Assembly (NCBI GenBank): GCA_036937835.1
Contig: CM072881.1
Location: 476,501 to 540,500 of the forward strand
DNA length: 64,000 bases
Source of the DNA: Pampus argenteus
Lineage: Eukaryota > Chordata > Actinopteri > Scombriformes > Stromateidae
Reading direction: 5' to 3'
Shown: in pieces, positions 1 to 11,099 of the stretch
How positions within the stretch are numbered: position 1 is the first letter of the stretch
Layout of the letters: each line of letters begins with the position of its first letter
Program-made: the position numbers and the translations under genes
Notes under the pieces: generated by a model
What the model was told of the DNA's origin: nothing
The model's input: the letters and a program-made list of their open reading frames with translations, nothing else
Databases searched by the model: none

Positions 1-71
1 CATAAAAACTATATTTTATTAGATTGGGTCAGTCAATCTATATAACTGACTGTGTCCTGTGTTATGGAATT

Positions 72-119
72 TAATGGGTGAACTGTCATGCCAGAATGGA
101 GTTGACAGTTCACCCATTA
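72..119. repeat. Perfect 16-bp inverted repeat (hairpin)
   Basis: Two 16-base arms, TAATGGGTGAACTGTC and its exact reverse complement, are separated by a 16-base spacer. The arms pair without mismatch. It may be the core of a small palindromic element or chance; it is too short for a typical microRNA precursor. Confidence 0.75.
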
Positions 120-258
120 GTTAAGTGTGTATGTGTGTGCGTATGCGTATATGCTGATGGTCACTGGAGCGAGACAAAGTCTCAATGCTGATGTTGGTTG
201 ACAGCACCCTCAGGACAGAGGATTGAGCAGGCACAAACATGTATATGCACACATGCGT

Positions 259-260
<2 letters not shown>

Positions 261-299
<39 letters not shown>
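261..299. repeat. (CA)n microsatellite
   Basis: An uninterrupted CA dinucleotide tract of about 39 bases. It continues in a looser CACA-rich context around 410-440. Confidence 0.95.
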
Positions 300-301
<2 letters not shown>

Positions 302-2911
302 TACTGAGTTATGTAATAGCAGTGCATAAAATCATAGGGGAGAAAGAGAGGGGCTGAGAAATGTCGATGCACATTCTTATACACCCTCTTCTGGCCTTGG
401 ACTGCTTTTGCAGACACACACACAAACACACACAAGCACATATACATGTCACAGCCACCAAAGCTGATCATCAATTTGTTCTCTCTGTTCTTGACAGGCA
501 GGGACCTCCTAATTAAATTGCTTCCTGTGCAGAGATAAAAACACACACACTAAGACACACAAAGTTGAGTCTTTCAGCGAAATTTGACTTGTGGCTATTA
601 TCCCAACTATAACTGGCTTTAAGCTGATATAGACAAACCAACCATGTACATTGATGATAGATGATAAATAATCATTCTTAGAATAAATAAATGAGAATGT
701 TTGTTTTATCATTACTGTACTCATACATCATGGAAAAGTAGTTACAACCCACAAAGTGACATTCACTATAAGGAGTGCCGCATTTGGCAAAATATATATT
801 TTTGGATTTCAGCTTTGTATAGGCTAGGTACAGATTGCAAAACTATTACAAAGAGAATGTGTTCTGTACTACCATATTTTGACCACAATTAACTCAACCC
901 TGGCAAAAGAATTCAGTGAAAATTCTGAACAGAAGATAAACAAGTTGAAAATATCTACTGCTTAAATGAGTTTAGTTTCATTTTCTTCTCTCTTGTCAAC
1001 AAACCTTGTCAAGCATCTTTATATTCTGCCTTTGTTTGAGAATTCTTGATCTGCTGGTCCCATTTTTAGCTTTTCAAAAATTCAATCCAAAGGATTAGGG
1101 ATTTATTGGAATTACAGTGTCTGATCTTCTATCAAAATACATTAGCATCAGTGGTTGATGCCAAAACATTCCTAAACAAAGGATTCACAATTTTTTACAG
1201 TGTTGTCCAAAAATCACTGTGCAGGACACAAGGCTTGCGCTTCTTTATCCTAACACCCCTGTGTGTACAATAAAAACAAGGCAGGCTGACAACGATTTTA
1301 TGTAGACATTGTGTTGGTAAGTAACAATTATCAGGATGTGGAAGGAGGAGGGGGTTTGTGAAGGGCCAACATCTTCATCCTACTGTCATTATCCCCCAGT
1401 GGCTATCCACATGTACCCTGTGACCTCCCCCATCCCCCTCCCCCTTAGTTAAACCCCATCTTGCCTCCACCCCCTGCTAAAGAGGCTTTACAGTCATAAA
1501 TCTCTCTGCAATCACGTTTCGTGCCATCAAGTCAAATGGAGAACTGGATGTGTGGAAACTATCATAATGATTCATCATTTATAAGTAAAGTGGAATCTTA
1601 TGTGGTGTATTTATGTGCCATGCACTGTTCTAAAATGATTACCCATTACAATGTAGTCATCAGGTGAATGGAAATATAGCCTAAATTGGCTTGTACTGAA
1701 TGTACAATGTAGTACTAACTACAACTACTAACAAAAGCCCCACATCTGAGGCAAATCAGCATGATGCATTGCAGATGCACAAACAATATCAAGCAGGCTA
1801 AATATCTGGACGTTGGGGAGCCCAACAAATAGTAGTGTGAAAAAAATGAACAAAATTTCAAAGAAAACACAGTGTAGCTGCTAGGCAACAAACTTAATGG
1901 TACCCTACATTACTTTTCAATACACCATAACCAGTCTGAGTCAGAGATGATGGAAAAACAGAACTGGAAATTCCTCCTACTTCCCTCACGTCACCTGGGT
2001 GGCAACATTTTGCCTTTCCCTGTGAGTTATATAAACAATGACTGTGTTGTTGACATAAAACTACAGTTTGTAGGCTATGATACACATGGTTAAACTTGAA
2101 TGGCACCTGCTGTTGTTTGATGTGAAGACTGCACACTGCAGTTAGAAGGACAGCCACTAGATGGGGGAACGGTACTTTACAACAACAGCTTGAGTTTCCT
2201 CACATGCAAAAAGCCACCAGGTTTAGAATTGTATTTTTTTCAACAGTATGATTTCACCAGTCCATTGGGAACAAACTGCATTAGTTATTGTTATTACATT
2301 TTAAATAAATTATTAAAATTTAAGCATAAAGCCTTAGTGTGGTACTCTTTCTTTTAAAGAAGAAATAATAAAAAAAAGATCTTTACAAATCAAGACTATA
2401 GTCTAACAATGGCATAGCTGTTCGTGTAGAAAAAACTAAATTTAAATTAAAATCTAATTAAATCATGGATTTGGAGAATCATGACACCCCTACTGCTTAG
2501 CATAAGTCAAGAGGTTGTGAAATGTAGCACTACAATCTAGAGAAGCACTGTAAACAGAATTGCGTTATAGTGCAAGCTCAGTTGCTTCTGCCTGATTTTT
2601 CAGTGGAAAATAAAAAGATTACACAGATTACACCTTTTGAAATGAGTCCATGAGACCATCCTATAATATACTCTGGGTGAAAATGGTTTCATCAGTTGTG
2701 CTGGGATTAACTGGTGAATGTAAAACATTCAGCATTATGCCAACCAATAATAGTATTTTCTATAAATAAAATTAATACATTACACCATGAGTAAAAAATG
2801 ATATAAATAAATAGACAAACATCTGTCTCTACTCTGTAGTGTTCTGTTATGTTGAGGTCTGACATGGCAACAGAAGAGGCTAGTGAGTGTGTGATTGTGT
2901 GTGTGTGTGTA

Positions 2912-2953
2912 TGGACCAGGTATTCATCACATTGTGGGGACATAAATCTGTTT

Positions 2954-2995
<42 letters not shown>
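2912..2995. repeat. TG-tract-associated dispersed repeat, copy 1
   Basis: A 35-base segment beginning TGGACCAGGTATTCATCAC and ending GTGGGGACATAA is flanked by TG runs (2897-2910 and about 2956-2995). Nearly the same segment recurs at 17251-17285, also beside TG-rich sequence. It therefore belongs to a dispersed family that travels with TG microsatellites. Confidence 0.7.
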
Positions 2996-2996
<1 letters not shown>

Positions 2997-3312
2997 ATGT
3001 TGGGGGAGGGCAGGGCACAGCCATCTGTCTATTTACAGCAGCACAGGGAGATTTTGCTAGATATCTAATCCATCTAATCCTCACCAGTGAAGCTACGGAT
3101 AAAGCTTGCAGTGGTGCAAGCCTGCGAGTTAACTGTTAGCAGCTAATGAAAAGGAGAAACTCCTTTTGACTCACAAAGAGGAAATAGGTTTAAACATGCA
3201 AGGAGGGCTATGTCCATTCATATACTATGTGACATTAGTATTGTCTGAACTTTTCTGTAGGGATGGGATGTCCTGGCTTGATCACATGTAAATTGCTGAT
3301 TGAATTAAAGTT

Positions 3313-3554
3313 GTGTGGTTTCGGAGAGAGGCTGTACTTTATAGAACAATCACTTCAAATCAGTGTCACTCGCCTGCAAGCACAGCAGGACCACTCACTT
3401 ACATCTCTGAACTTCATGTAGTCTGTGGAATACATATAGCGTACATACAATGGTTCCTAGAATGTAGAACAATAGAAGGGAGAGCCTTCAGCTGTCAGGC
3501 TCCTCACCTGTGAAATCATCTTCCCGGTTTTGTCCAGGGGGGCTGACACTCTGT
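3313..3554 (+). mobile_element. Diverged L2-type LINE fragment (end of ORF2)
   Basis: The translation ends in a block close to the C-terminus of the L2 ORF2 seen elsewhere in the window: the residues GRAFSCQAP match GARAFSCQAP of the copy at 13.9-14.1 kb. Upstream similarity is weak. This looks like a related but different L2 subfamily. It runs directly into L2 copy A at about 3555, out of normal order, because a C-terminal segment precedes a mid-protein segment. Confidence 0.45.
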
Positions 3555-4789
3555 GCTATAGATAGTGCTATCGCCAAATTTAAGGAAGTAATTCCTACAA
3601 TGAATTCAATGGCATGTCTCAACGCTGCAGATGACTTGTCAGCTTCCTGTAGCCCCTCACAAATAGATCAGCTTGTTAATAATACTACAGACTCATTACA
3701 GACAACTCTTGAGTCTAGTGCACCTCTGAAAAAGAAGATAATGAAACAGAGGAGGTTAGCACCATGGTATAGCCAGCTGACCCGCAAATTAAAGCAAGAG
3801 GCACGTAAATCTGAATGCAAATGACGTGCCACTAAAATGGAAGAATCTTGCTGAGCCTGGTAAGATAATCTTACAACCTACAGGAAGGCTCTGCGTAATG
3901 CCAGAACAGCCTATTATTCCTCATTAATTGAGGAAAATAAGAACAACCCCAGGTTTCTCTTCAGCACTGTAGCCAGGCTAACAGAGAACCACAGCTCTAT
4001 TGAGTCATCTATTCCTTTAAGCCTAACTAGTAATGACTTCATGAGCTTCTTTAATGATAAAATTCTAAATATTAGAGACAAAATTCATCACCTTTTGCCC
4101 TCATCAGGCACTCATTTGAATTCTGATACAGCAAGTTTGGAAATAGCTATAAAACCTGACATATATTTAGACTGCTTTTCTCCCGTCGACATTAAACAAA
4201 TAACAACAATAATTTCTTCATCTAAGTCGTCAACCTGTCTCTTAGACCCCATCCCAACCAGGCTGCTTAAGGATGTATTACCTCTAGTTAGCCCGTCCTT
4301 ATTAAATATGATTAATCTGTCTTTATTATCAGGATATGTACCACAGTCCTTTAAAATAGCTGTAATTAAATCTCTTCTTATAAAGCCGACTAGACCAAGA
4401 GGTTTTAGCCAGTTACAGGCCAATATCAAACCTTTCATTCCTCTCTAAGGTACTTGAGAAAGACGTAGCTAATCAGCTGTTTTAGCAGTTTATTTGAGGA
4501 TTTTCAGTCAGGATTCAGAGTGAATCATAGCACAGAGACTGCACTAGTCAAAGTTACAAATGACCTCCTAATGGCATCGGACAAAGGACTCATCTCTGTA
4601 CTCATCCTATTAGATCTTAGTGCATTTGATCCCATTGACCATCAGATTCATTTACAGAGACTAGAATATCAAATTGTCATCAAAGGAACCGCCCTGGGCT
4701 AGTTTAAGTTTTTAAATTTTTTAGACTGCTCTCAGTTTTTTCATGTTAACGATGAATCCTCCAAGCATACCAAAGTTTCTCATGGAGTC
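3555..4789 (+). mobile_element. L2 LINE copy A, ORF2 fragment, left part
   Basis: This is a broken piece of the L2 ORF2 that is intact at 28381-31479 on the other strand. It covers roughly residues 280-700, from the linker after the endonuclease into the reverse transcriptase (the motif LDPIPTRLLKDVLP is readable, and HGVPQ is reached at the right edge). Frameshifts, stops and a small deletion near 4480 show it is dead. It is cut at 4789 by a Copia element and resumes at 9224 with the target bases GAGTC duplicated. Confidence 0.85.
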
Positions 4790-4995
4790 TGTTAAGGACT
4801 CGTGGGCCAAGCTGGTGTTGCAGGTTTTCTCTTTATTTTCATTTAACATAGTAAAGGCTCTACAATACAGCAAAACATTTTCCCGGGGATTGCTAACCTG
4901 TAACACGTCCGGGAGCGCACAACAGAAACACCTTTCAAAATAAAAGTATTAAATATAACACTGAGTGAAGGCGTTTTCTATTCCAATTCTTAACA
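4790..4995 (-). repeat. Copia 3' LTR
   Basis: It begins TGTTAAGG and ends TCTTAACA on the plus strand and matches the copy at about 9019-9223 with scattered substitutions. It lies directly against the L2 target sequence GAGTC. Confidence 0.85.
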
Positions 4996-6909
4996 CCCCC
5001 TCCCGACTTGAACTCATTGGTTTCCTGAGAACACAACATTTGAATGTACTTTTGTGTACCAAACATATCTTTGACAAACATTTTCAGTTTTAGCATAGTA
5101 GCTGGTTTTGTCATTGGATCGGCAAGCATTTGCTCAGCAGGACAACACTTCAGATGTATCTTGCCACTGCTCACAATCTCCCTGATGAAGTGATACTTTT
5201 ATGTCTGTGTTTGCATCTCTGCCTGTTTACAGGGTTTTTGGCAAGTGCAATAGTGCCTTGTCTTCGTACACTTTTGTTTGTGCATACTGATATTTGTCCA
5301 TTCCTTTAAGTAGTTGTTTCAAATATATACATTCCTGTAGAGCTGATGCTAAGGCAATGTATTATGCTTCGCAGGTAGAAAGTGCAACTGTTTGTTGTTT
5401 TCTTGATTTCCATGAAACCAGAGAGCTTCCTTCACTTAGGCTGACACAATAACCTGAGATACTATGCCTGTCTGCTCTCTCTAATGCCCAGTCTGCATCA
5501 CTGTACACTTTCAAACCAAGTTTACTTGTGTCATTTCTTTTGAAGCATAGACCTTGTTCAGCTGTACCTGAACACATGTTTTACTGTGCTCCAGTGCTCT
5601 TCAGTTGGATCATCAAAATACTGTGAAAGTTTACTTACCACAAAACTTATGTCTGGCCTAGTGCATGTGGACAAATACATTGAACTTCCCACTGCCTCTC
5701 TGTACTTTCTTGGATTTGTCATTTTTTCAGCATTTTCTGAATAGTCAAGTTTTGGCTCACATGGGGTCTCTCTGGCCTTACAGTCTTCCATTTTATATAT
5801 TTTTAGTCTTCGGTTCACATATCTTTTCTGTGACATAACAACTTAATGTGTGATCAAAATCTATTCCCAAAAAATGTCTGAGTCTTCCCAGATCTTTCAT
5901 TTTGAACTTAGCATTGTTTTATCATTAGTTAATACACTCTCATTGCTAGCTGCTATGATTAGATCGTCAACCCATATAATCAGGTTTGCCTTTTCATCAT
6001 GTTTTTCTTTTGTATACACACAATGATCAGCAGGATTCTGTGTGAAATCATTTTTGATTTTGAATTTTGATTCCAGTTTGCTTGAGACTGTAGAGAGACT
6101 TATGCAGTTTACACACTAGTTTTTCATCTGTATCTAACCATGTCTTGTAACCGTTTGGTTGCTCAATGTAAAGTTTACAGTCAATAGGTACATGCAAATA
6201 CGCTATTTTGACATCCATCTAATGCAGGACCAGATTTTCCTGTGCTGCTTTTTGCATGATCACCCTCACACTGATCATATCAGCAGTAGGTGAAAATGTC
6301 TCTTCGTAGTCAGTTCCTGGTTTTTGGCTGTAGCCCTTTGCTAGGTATCTCGCCTTGTATTTTTCTGATCCATCAGTGTCATTCTTGATTGCATACACCC
6401 ACTTACCCCCCACTGCTCGTTTGCCTGGTGGAAGATGAGTGAGGCTGAATGTTTCATTCTACTCCAGTGATTGTATCTCCTCATTCATAGCATTTATCCA
6501 CTGCCTTGAGTTGGTTGAAGCAATGGCATCTTTGTAAGTCTGAGGGATGTCACGCACTGCTACGTAACAGAAGTTTCTTTCTCGTTCTCCTTGGATTCCG
6601 CCTTGTACTCTCAGCATCATCCTCTTGCTGAGGCACTTCAGTCTGTTTTGGAACAATCTCAGAAAGGTCGCTTTCATTATCATGACTTGATGCATTTTCC
6701 TCGTTTTCAACAACATTTTCCTCATTGTTATGACTTATAGGCCGTACCTCTGTCTCATGACACTCAGTGTATACCTCAGATGTCTGGGTTTCTTTCTCAT
6801 TTGCTGTTTTGGTTGCGAATTTCACTAACCTGTGCTTTTGTACTTTCTCTGTGTCTGGATAGTACACCAGATAAGCTGGGCTGTTTTTTATCATATCCAA
6901 TAAAAACAC
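4996..6909 (-). pseudogene. Copia reverse transcriptase and RNase H (broken)
   Basis: Several frame-shifted pieces encode the RT and RNase H. KARYLAKGYSQKPGTDY and EETFSPTAD mark the RT fingers. The catalytic box reads WVDDL (near 5960-5975) where Copia normally has YVDD. VYSDADWA and SWKSRKQQTVALST belong to RNase H, and ADPMTKP lies near the end. The upstream part, 6459-6909, is a low-complexity acidic linker. At least five breaks separate the pieces, so no RT could be made. Confidence 0.85.
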
Positions 6910-7070
6910 CTTGCTCGCACCTGGAACTTCCCTTTCTCTTGTTTGTAGGCTAAACAGGTGGACCCAAACTTTTGCAGTTTGGAAACATCTGGTTTTACAC
7001 CTGTAAACATCTCATATGGAGTTTTTCCTGTGCATCTGCTGTAGCACCTGTTTCTTACATGAGTGGCTGT

Positions 7071-7900
7071 CTATACAGCATAGTTCCATAGTTTATCTGG
7101 TAATTTACTTTCTATCAGTAAACACCTGCTCATGTCATAGAGGGTTCGCCAACCTCTCTCTGCACTGCCATTTTGGTGAGGTGAATAGGGGCAAGATTTT
7201 TCGTGTCTTATCTTATTCTTGGTCAGCAGTTCTTGGAAATGGAAAAAAATAGTTGTGAATTCAGTGCTGTTGTCTGAACGGATGCACTTGACTTCACCAT
7301 AAGGTGCTATGTCTACCAGGAACGTTTCTGTAGTTTGAACTGCATCACTTTTGGCCTTAAGGAAGTACACAAACGTGGTACCTGAACAGTCATTTGTGAA
7401 AGACTGAGCATATCTGTGTCCTTCTATGCTTGAGGTTCGAATGGGACCTGCTAGATCAGTATGGAGCTTTTCTGTCTGGCTCTCTATTTCTACTCTGTGT
7501 GAACTTGCCTTTTCTACACACTTCACATATCTGAGTTGGCCTAGTCACACTCACCTTCATCACCATGCCTTTTACAACACTCTGTAATTTTTGTACGTCT
7601 TCATAATCTCATGCCAGGTTTATATGTCATGGCACACTTTACACTTACAACATTCTGTTCAACAGTTGATAAATAATACAAATTACCACTCTCATGAATG
7701 TCAAACCTGCTGCCATCTTTTGTGATCATGTGGCTGTTCTTTTTCTTGAAGGTGATTGTCGCTCCTCCATTTGCCGTTCTCACCACTGAGAAGATATCTT
7801 GGGGGTATGATGGCATATAGAGTGCTTGACGAAGCTGTGCTCTGTGTTGTTGTCTGGTGTTGTCCAGGAGATGAATCACAGCTATCCTGCTGCTCTGCAT
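7071..7900 (-). pseudogene. Copia protease end and integrase (broken)
   Basis: The minus strand reads through the remainder of protease into the integrase core. The three catalytic positions can be seen: D in HTDLAGP, D in RSDNSTEF and E in HQNGSAERGWRTL, the DDE triad that joins the cDNA to host DNA. The N-terminal zinc-binding part is interrupted near 7530-7600 by frame breaks. This is a decayed copy; the integrase fold is recognisable but not complete. Confidence 0.85.
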
Positions 7901-7955
7901 TGAGCTATTCTGTTGTACTTGGTCCCATCTGCCAGCTCAACTGTGTGGGTCTCTG

Positions 7956-8846
7956 TCACAATTTGTCATTGAAGCTCACAAACTTGCTCATGTCGTTCAT
8001 GATGTGGGAAGTTGCTCCTTCATCCACCATGATGCCTTTTATCTTTATGTTGTCTGCTGGTCTTTCACTCTTTGTATGTCTTGCCATGAAGAGATGATTA
8101 TCATCATCACCTTCCTGCCTTTCCTGTGCAACTTTTCTGGCACCATCTTGTTCCCACTTTTTCTTGCGCAGGGATTCTTTATGCGTGCTGCTTCTACAGT
8201 GACTGCACCACACTCTTCGAGTACATTGTCTTGCTTTGTGCCCTTTTATTCCACACTTGTAGCATGTAACATTGACATCTCCATGCCTCTTGTTATTAAA
8301 GTGTGCATTCATATTTTGCTTGCTATGTTTTATGTGTGTTTTCATCACATTGTCCGCTGCTTCAGCCGTTTTCATCTTTTCAGCTTCTTTATAGATTCTC
8401 AGCCTTCTCTTGAAGCCTGTGAATGTAACTGCATCTTCATTTTGTGTTACATAGACACCTAGCAGCTTGAACATGACGGTAGCCCCTCATGGCTATGATT
8501 AGCCCATCGCTCATGGTTTCACCTGCATCTCTGAAAGCAGTAATAAGATTTTCCTCTGTTATAATATAGTCTGTGACACTTTCGCTGTCTGTTATCCATA
8601 ACTTGGTCAACGATGTGTATAGACTTATTATTCTTGGCTTAGTCTTATCAGTTCTGCATAGCGGTCAGCATTCTTCCGTCTATCTAGAGCTAAAAGCTCA
8701 GCATCAGTCCCCGTGGGCACATGCAAGACAGTCTCTTTTAGGTTTAGGATGTGCAAGTGACCAATAAATCTTGTTTCCCAAAGGTCGTACTTATCTTCGG
8801 TTCCATCAAAAATAAGTTGCATACCCGCCGCTCCTTTGCTCGACAT
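7956..8846 (-). pseudogene. Copia gag and start of protease (broken)
   Basis: A start-like ATG near 8846 opens a Copia gag: an early motif DLWETRFIGHL is typical of the family's gag N-terminus. A single CCHC zinc knuckle (CYKCGIKGHKARQC), used for RNA packaging, follows. The protease begins with VDEGATSHI, where the family usually has D-S/T-G-A, so the residue after the catalytic aspartate is abnormal. At least one frame break lies between the first 75 codons and the knuckle. Function is lost. Confidence 0.85.
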
Positions 8847-9018
8847 CTTCACACGTGTTTAATCTTTTCATCTGCTAGATTCTTAGCTTTTAGCTCTGGC
8901 GTTCGTATTATGCGTCGCGAAACTTCTTAATTTTTTGCCGCTTACTTATTTTCAAGTTGGCCCTTTATCCTCTGTAGAAGCTCCATGTTATACTTCGCGC
9001 TAAACTTCTGAAGCTGCC

Positions 9019-9223
9019 TGGGCCCACTCATGGGCCAAGTCGGTGTTGCAGGTTTCTTCTTTATTTTCATTTAACATAGTGATGGCTCTACAATACAGCA
9101 AAACATTTTCCCGGGGATTGCAAACCTGTAACACTTCCGGGAGCGCACAACAGAAACACCCTTCGAAATAAAAGTATTAAATATAACACTGAGTGAAGGC
9201 GTTTTCTATTCCAATTCTTAACA
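9019..9223 (-). repeat. Copia 5' LTR
   Basis: It matches the 4790-4995 LTR along nearly its whole length, including the shared run AACATTTTCCCGGGGATTG. The inner edge has diverged or lost a few bases, so the exact start is uncertain. I could not recognise a convincing primer-binding site next to it. Confidence 0.8.
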
Positions 9224-9270
9224 GAGTCCCACAAGCTTTGTACTAGGACCAGTTCTATTAAGTCTATATA
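9224..9270 (+). mobile_element. L2 LINE copy A, right part after the Copia insertion
   Basis: These 47 bases continue the L2 reverse-transcriptase reading (GVPQ..VLGP, GAGTCCCACAAG...) exactly where copy A stopped at 4789, after the duplicated GAGTC. They stop at the TA where the Tc1 element begins. Confidence 0.85.
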
Positions 9271-10927
9271 CAGACGTGTATATTGTTGTAATGTAATTGA
9301 TGTAATTGATGTAAATTGTTGGTACCCCTCAATTAAAGAAGGAAAAACCCACAATTCTCACTGAAATCACTTGAAACTTACAAAAGTAACAATAAATAAA
9401 AATTTATTGAAAATTAAATAATCAAAATCAACCATTACTTTTGAATTGTTGATTAACATAATTATTTAAAAAAACAAACTGATGAAATAGGGCTGGACAA
9501 AAATGATGGTACCTCTATAAAAGGTTGAAAACTATTTTAACCAGAGTGACATGATTAACTCAGGTGTGTCCTTTAATTGACATCACAGGTGTTTCCAAAC
9601 TAATAATCAGTCAGTCTGCCTATTTAAAGGGAGACAAGTAGTCACTCTGCTGTTTGGTGAAAAGGTGTGTACCACACTGAAGATGGACAACAGAAAGCGA
9701 AGGAGAGAATTGTCCCAGGACATCCGAAAAAAAATTATAGACATCTTAAAGGTAAAGACTATAAGACCATCTCTAAACAGCTTGAAGTTCCTGTGACAAC
9801 AGTGGCTTATATTATTCAGAAGTTCAAGACCCACGGGACAGTAGCCAACCTCCCTGGACGTGGCCGCAAGAGGAAAATTGATGACAAATTGAAGAGACGC
9901 ATCGTTCGAATTGTATCCAAAGAGCCCAGAACAACCTCCAAAGAAATTAAAGGTGAACTCCAAGGCCAAGGTACATCAGTGTCAGATCGCACCATTCGTC
10001 GTTGTTTGAGCCAAAGTGGACTTCATGGGAGACGACCGAGGAGGACACCACTGCTGAAAGAAAATCATAAAAAAGCGAGACTGGAATTTGCAAAAATGCA
10101 TGTTGACAAGCCACAAAGCTTCTGGGAGAATGTCCTTTGGACAAATAAGACCAAACTGGAGCTTTTTGGCAAGGCACATCAACTCTATGTTCATAGACTC
10201 AAAAACCAAGCATACGAAGAAAAGAACACTGTCCCTACTGTGAAACATGGAGGAGGCTCAGTAATGTTTTGGGGCTGCTTTGCTGCATCTGGCACAGGGT
10301 GTTTTGAATCTGTGCAAGTAAAATTAAATCTAAAGACTATCAAGGCATTCTGGAGAGAAATGTGCTGCCTAGTGTCAGAAAGCTTGGTCTCAGTCGCAGG
10401 TCATGGGTCTTCCAACAGGACAACGATCCAAAACACACAGCTAAAAACACCCAAGAATGGCTAAGAGGAAAGTGTTGGACTATTCTAAAGTGGCCTTCCA
10501 TGAGCCCAGATCTGAATCCCATTGAACATCTGTGGAAGGAGCTGAAACATGCCATTTGGAGAAGACACCCATCAAACCTGAGACAACTGGAGCTGTTTGC
10601 TCATGAGGAGTGGGCCAAAATACCTGTTGACAGCTGCAGAACGCTCATTGACAAATACAGAAATCGTTTAATTGCAGTGATTGCCTCAAAAGGTTGTGCA
10701 ACAAAATATTAAGTTAGGGGTACCATCATTTTTGTCCAGCCCTATTTTATTAGTTTGTTTTTTTAAATAATTATGTTAATCAACAATTCAAAAGTAATGG
10801 CTGATTTTGATTATTTAATTTTCAATAAATTTTTATTTATTGTTAGTTTTGTAAGTTTCAAGTGATTTCAGAATTGTGGGTTTTTCCTTCTTTAAGTGAG
10901 GGGTACCAACAATTTTGTCCACGTCTG
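9271..10927 (+). mobile_element. Tc1-like transposon with IR/DR termini
   Basis: The element starts CAGACGTG and ends CACGTCTG with TA on both sides (9269-9270 and 10928-10929). The inverted repeats are long, about 9271-9513 and 10719-10927. Each carries two similar sites, an outer one ending in TTGGTACC and an inner one with GGACAAAAATGATGGTACC, which is the IR/DR layout of Sleeping Beauty-type elements. The left outer repeat has an extra tandem of GTAATTGAT. It carries a dead transposase gene. Confidence 0.92.
9683..10712 (+). pseudogene. Tc1-like transposase (two frameshifts, catalytic Asp lost)
   Basis: The likely ATG at 9683 starts a helix-turn-helix DNA-binding region, but the frame shifts around an A8 run at 9729-9737 and again near 10355. 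The rest reads clearly: the paired-like HTH (TISKQLEVPVTTVAYII), an AT-hook-like GRGRKRK, then the DDE domain. The second catalytic Asp is in QQDNDPKHTA and the Glu in LNPIEHLW. The first position reads WTNKTKLELFG where the family has an Asp, here Asn. The protein would be about 340 residues, normal for the family. It is inactive. Confidence 0.92.
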
Positions 10928-10929
10928 TA

Positions 10930-11099
10930 TTTGGCTGTCGAGGTGGTGTCCAGATAATGACATGGGCTTCATAGATAATTGGACACCTTTCTGGGGAAAA
11001 CCTGGTCTGATTAGGAGAGACGGCATCCATCCCACTTTGGATGAAGCAGCTCTTATATCGAGAAACATGGTCAAGTTTATTAGTCGATCTAACCCATGA
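10930..11099 (+). pseudogene. L2 ORF1 remnant (SGNH-esterase C-terminus)
   Basis: This encodes the last 56 residues of L2 ORF1, from LSRWCPDN to the TGA at 11097-11099. It includes the DGIHPT motif, the Asp-His block of SGNH hydrolases. It is open but lacks the front two thirds. The next codon after the TGA is CAA, as in the complete copy. Confidence 0.85.

Larger units (their letters stand above)
1..3300. other. Non-coding stretch, no gene recognised
   Basis: I find no supported gene here on either strand. The open frames are short, and several are simply translations of CA/TG dinucleotide tracts. The stretch holds a perfect hairpin near 72-119, a CA tract near 261-299 and a TG-tract repeat near 2912-2995. 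The rest is AT-rich sequence without recognisable motifs. Confidence 0.6.
4790..9223 (-). mobile_element. Ty1/Copia LTR retrotransposon, decayed
   Basis: A full-span Copia element lies on the minus strand between two LTRs of about 206 bp. The order of domains on the minus strand is gag, protease, integrase, reverse transcriptase, RNase H; integrase before RT is diagnostic of Copia. The outer ends read TGTTAAG and CTTAACA. The five bases GAGTC occur immediately outside both ends (4785-4789 and 9224-9228), a clean target-site duplication inside L2 copy A. Many stops and frameshifts break the coding region. Copia elements are sparse in vertebrates compared with Gypsy and BEL. Confidence 0.9.

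Noticed and set aside
121..546. Open frame on the minus strand across the CA tract
   Set aside because: The central part is a Cys-Val repeat produced by translating a CA/TG microsatellite; no domain or gene context.
2707..3139. Overlapping frames on both strands near the TG tract
   Set aside because: His-Thr and Cys-Val runs are translations of TG/CA repeats.
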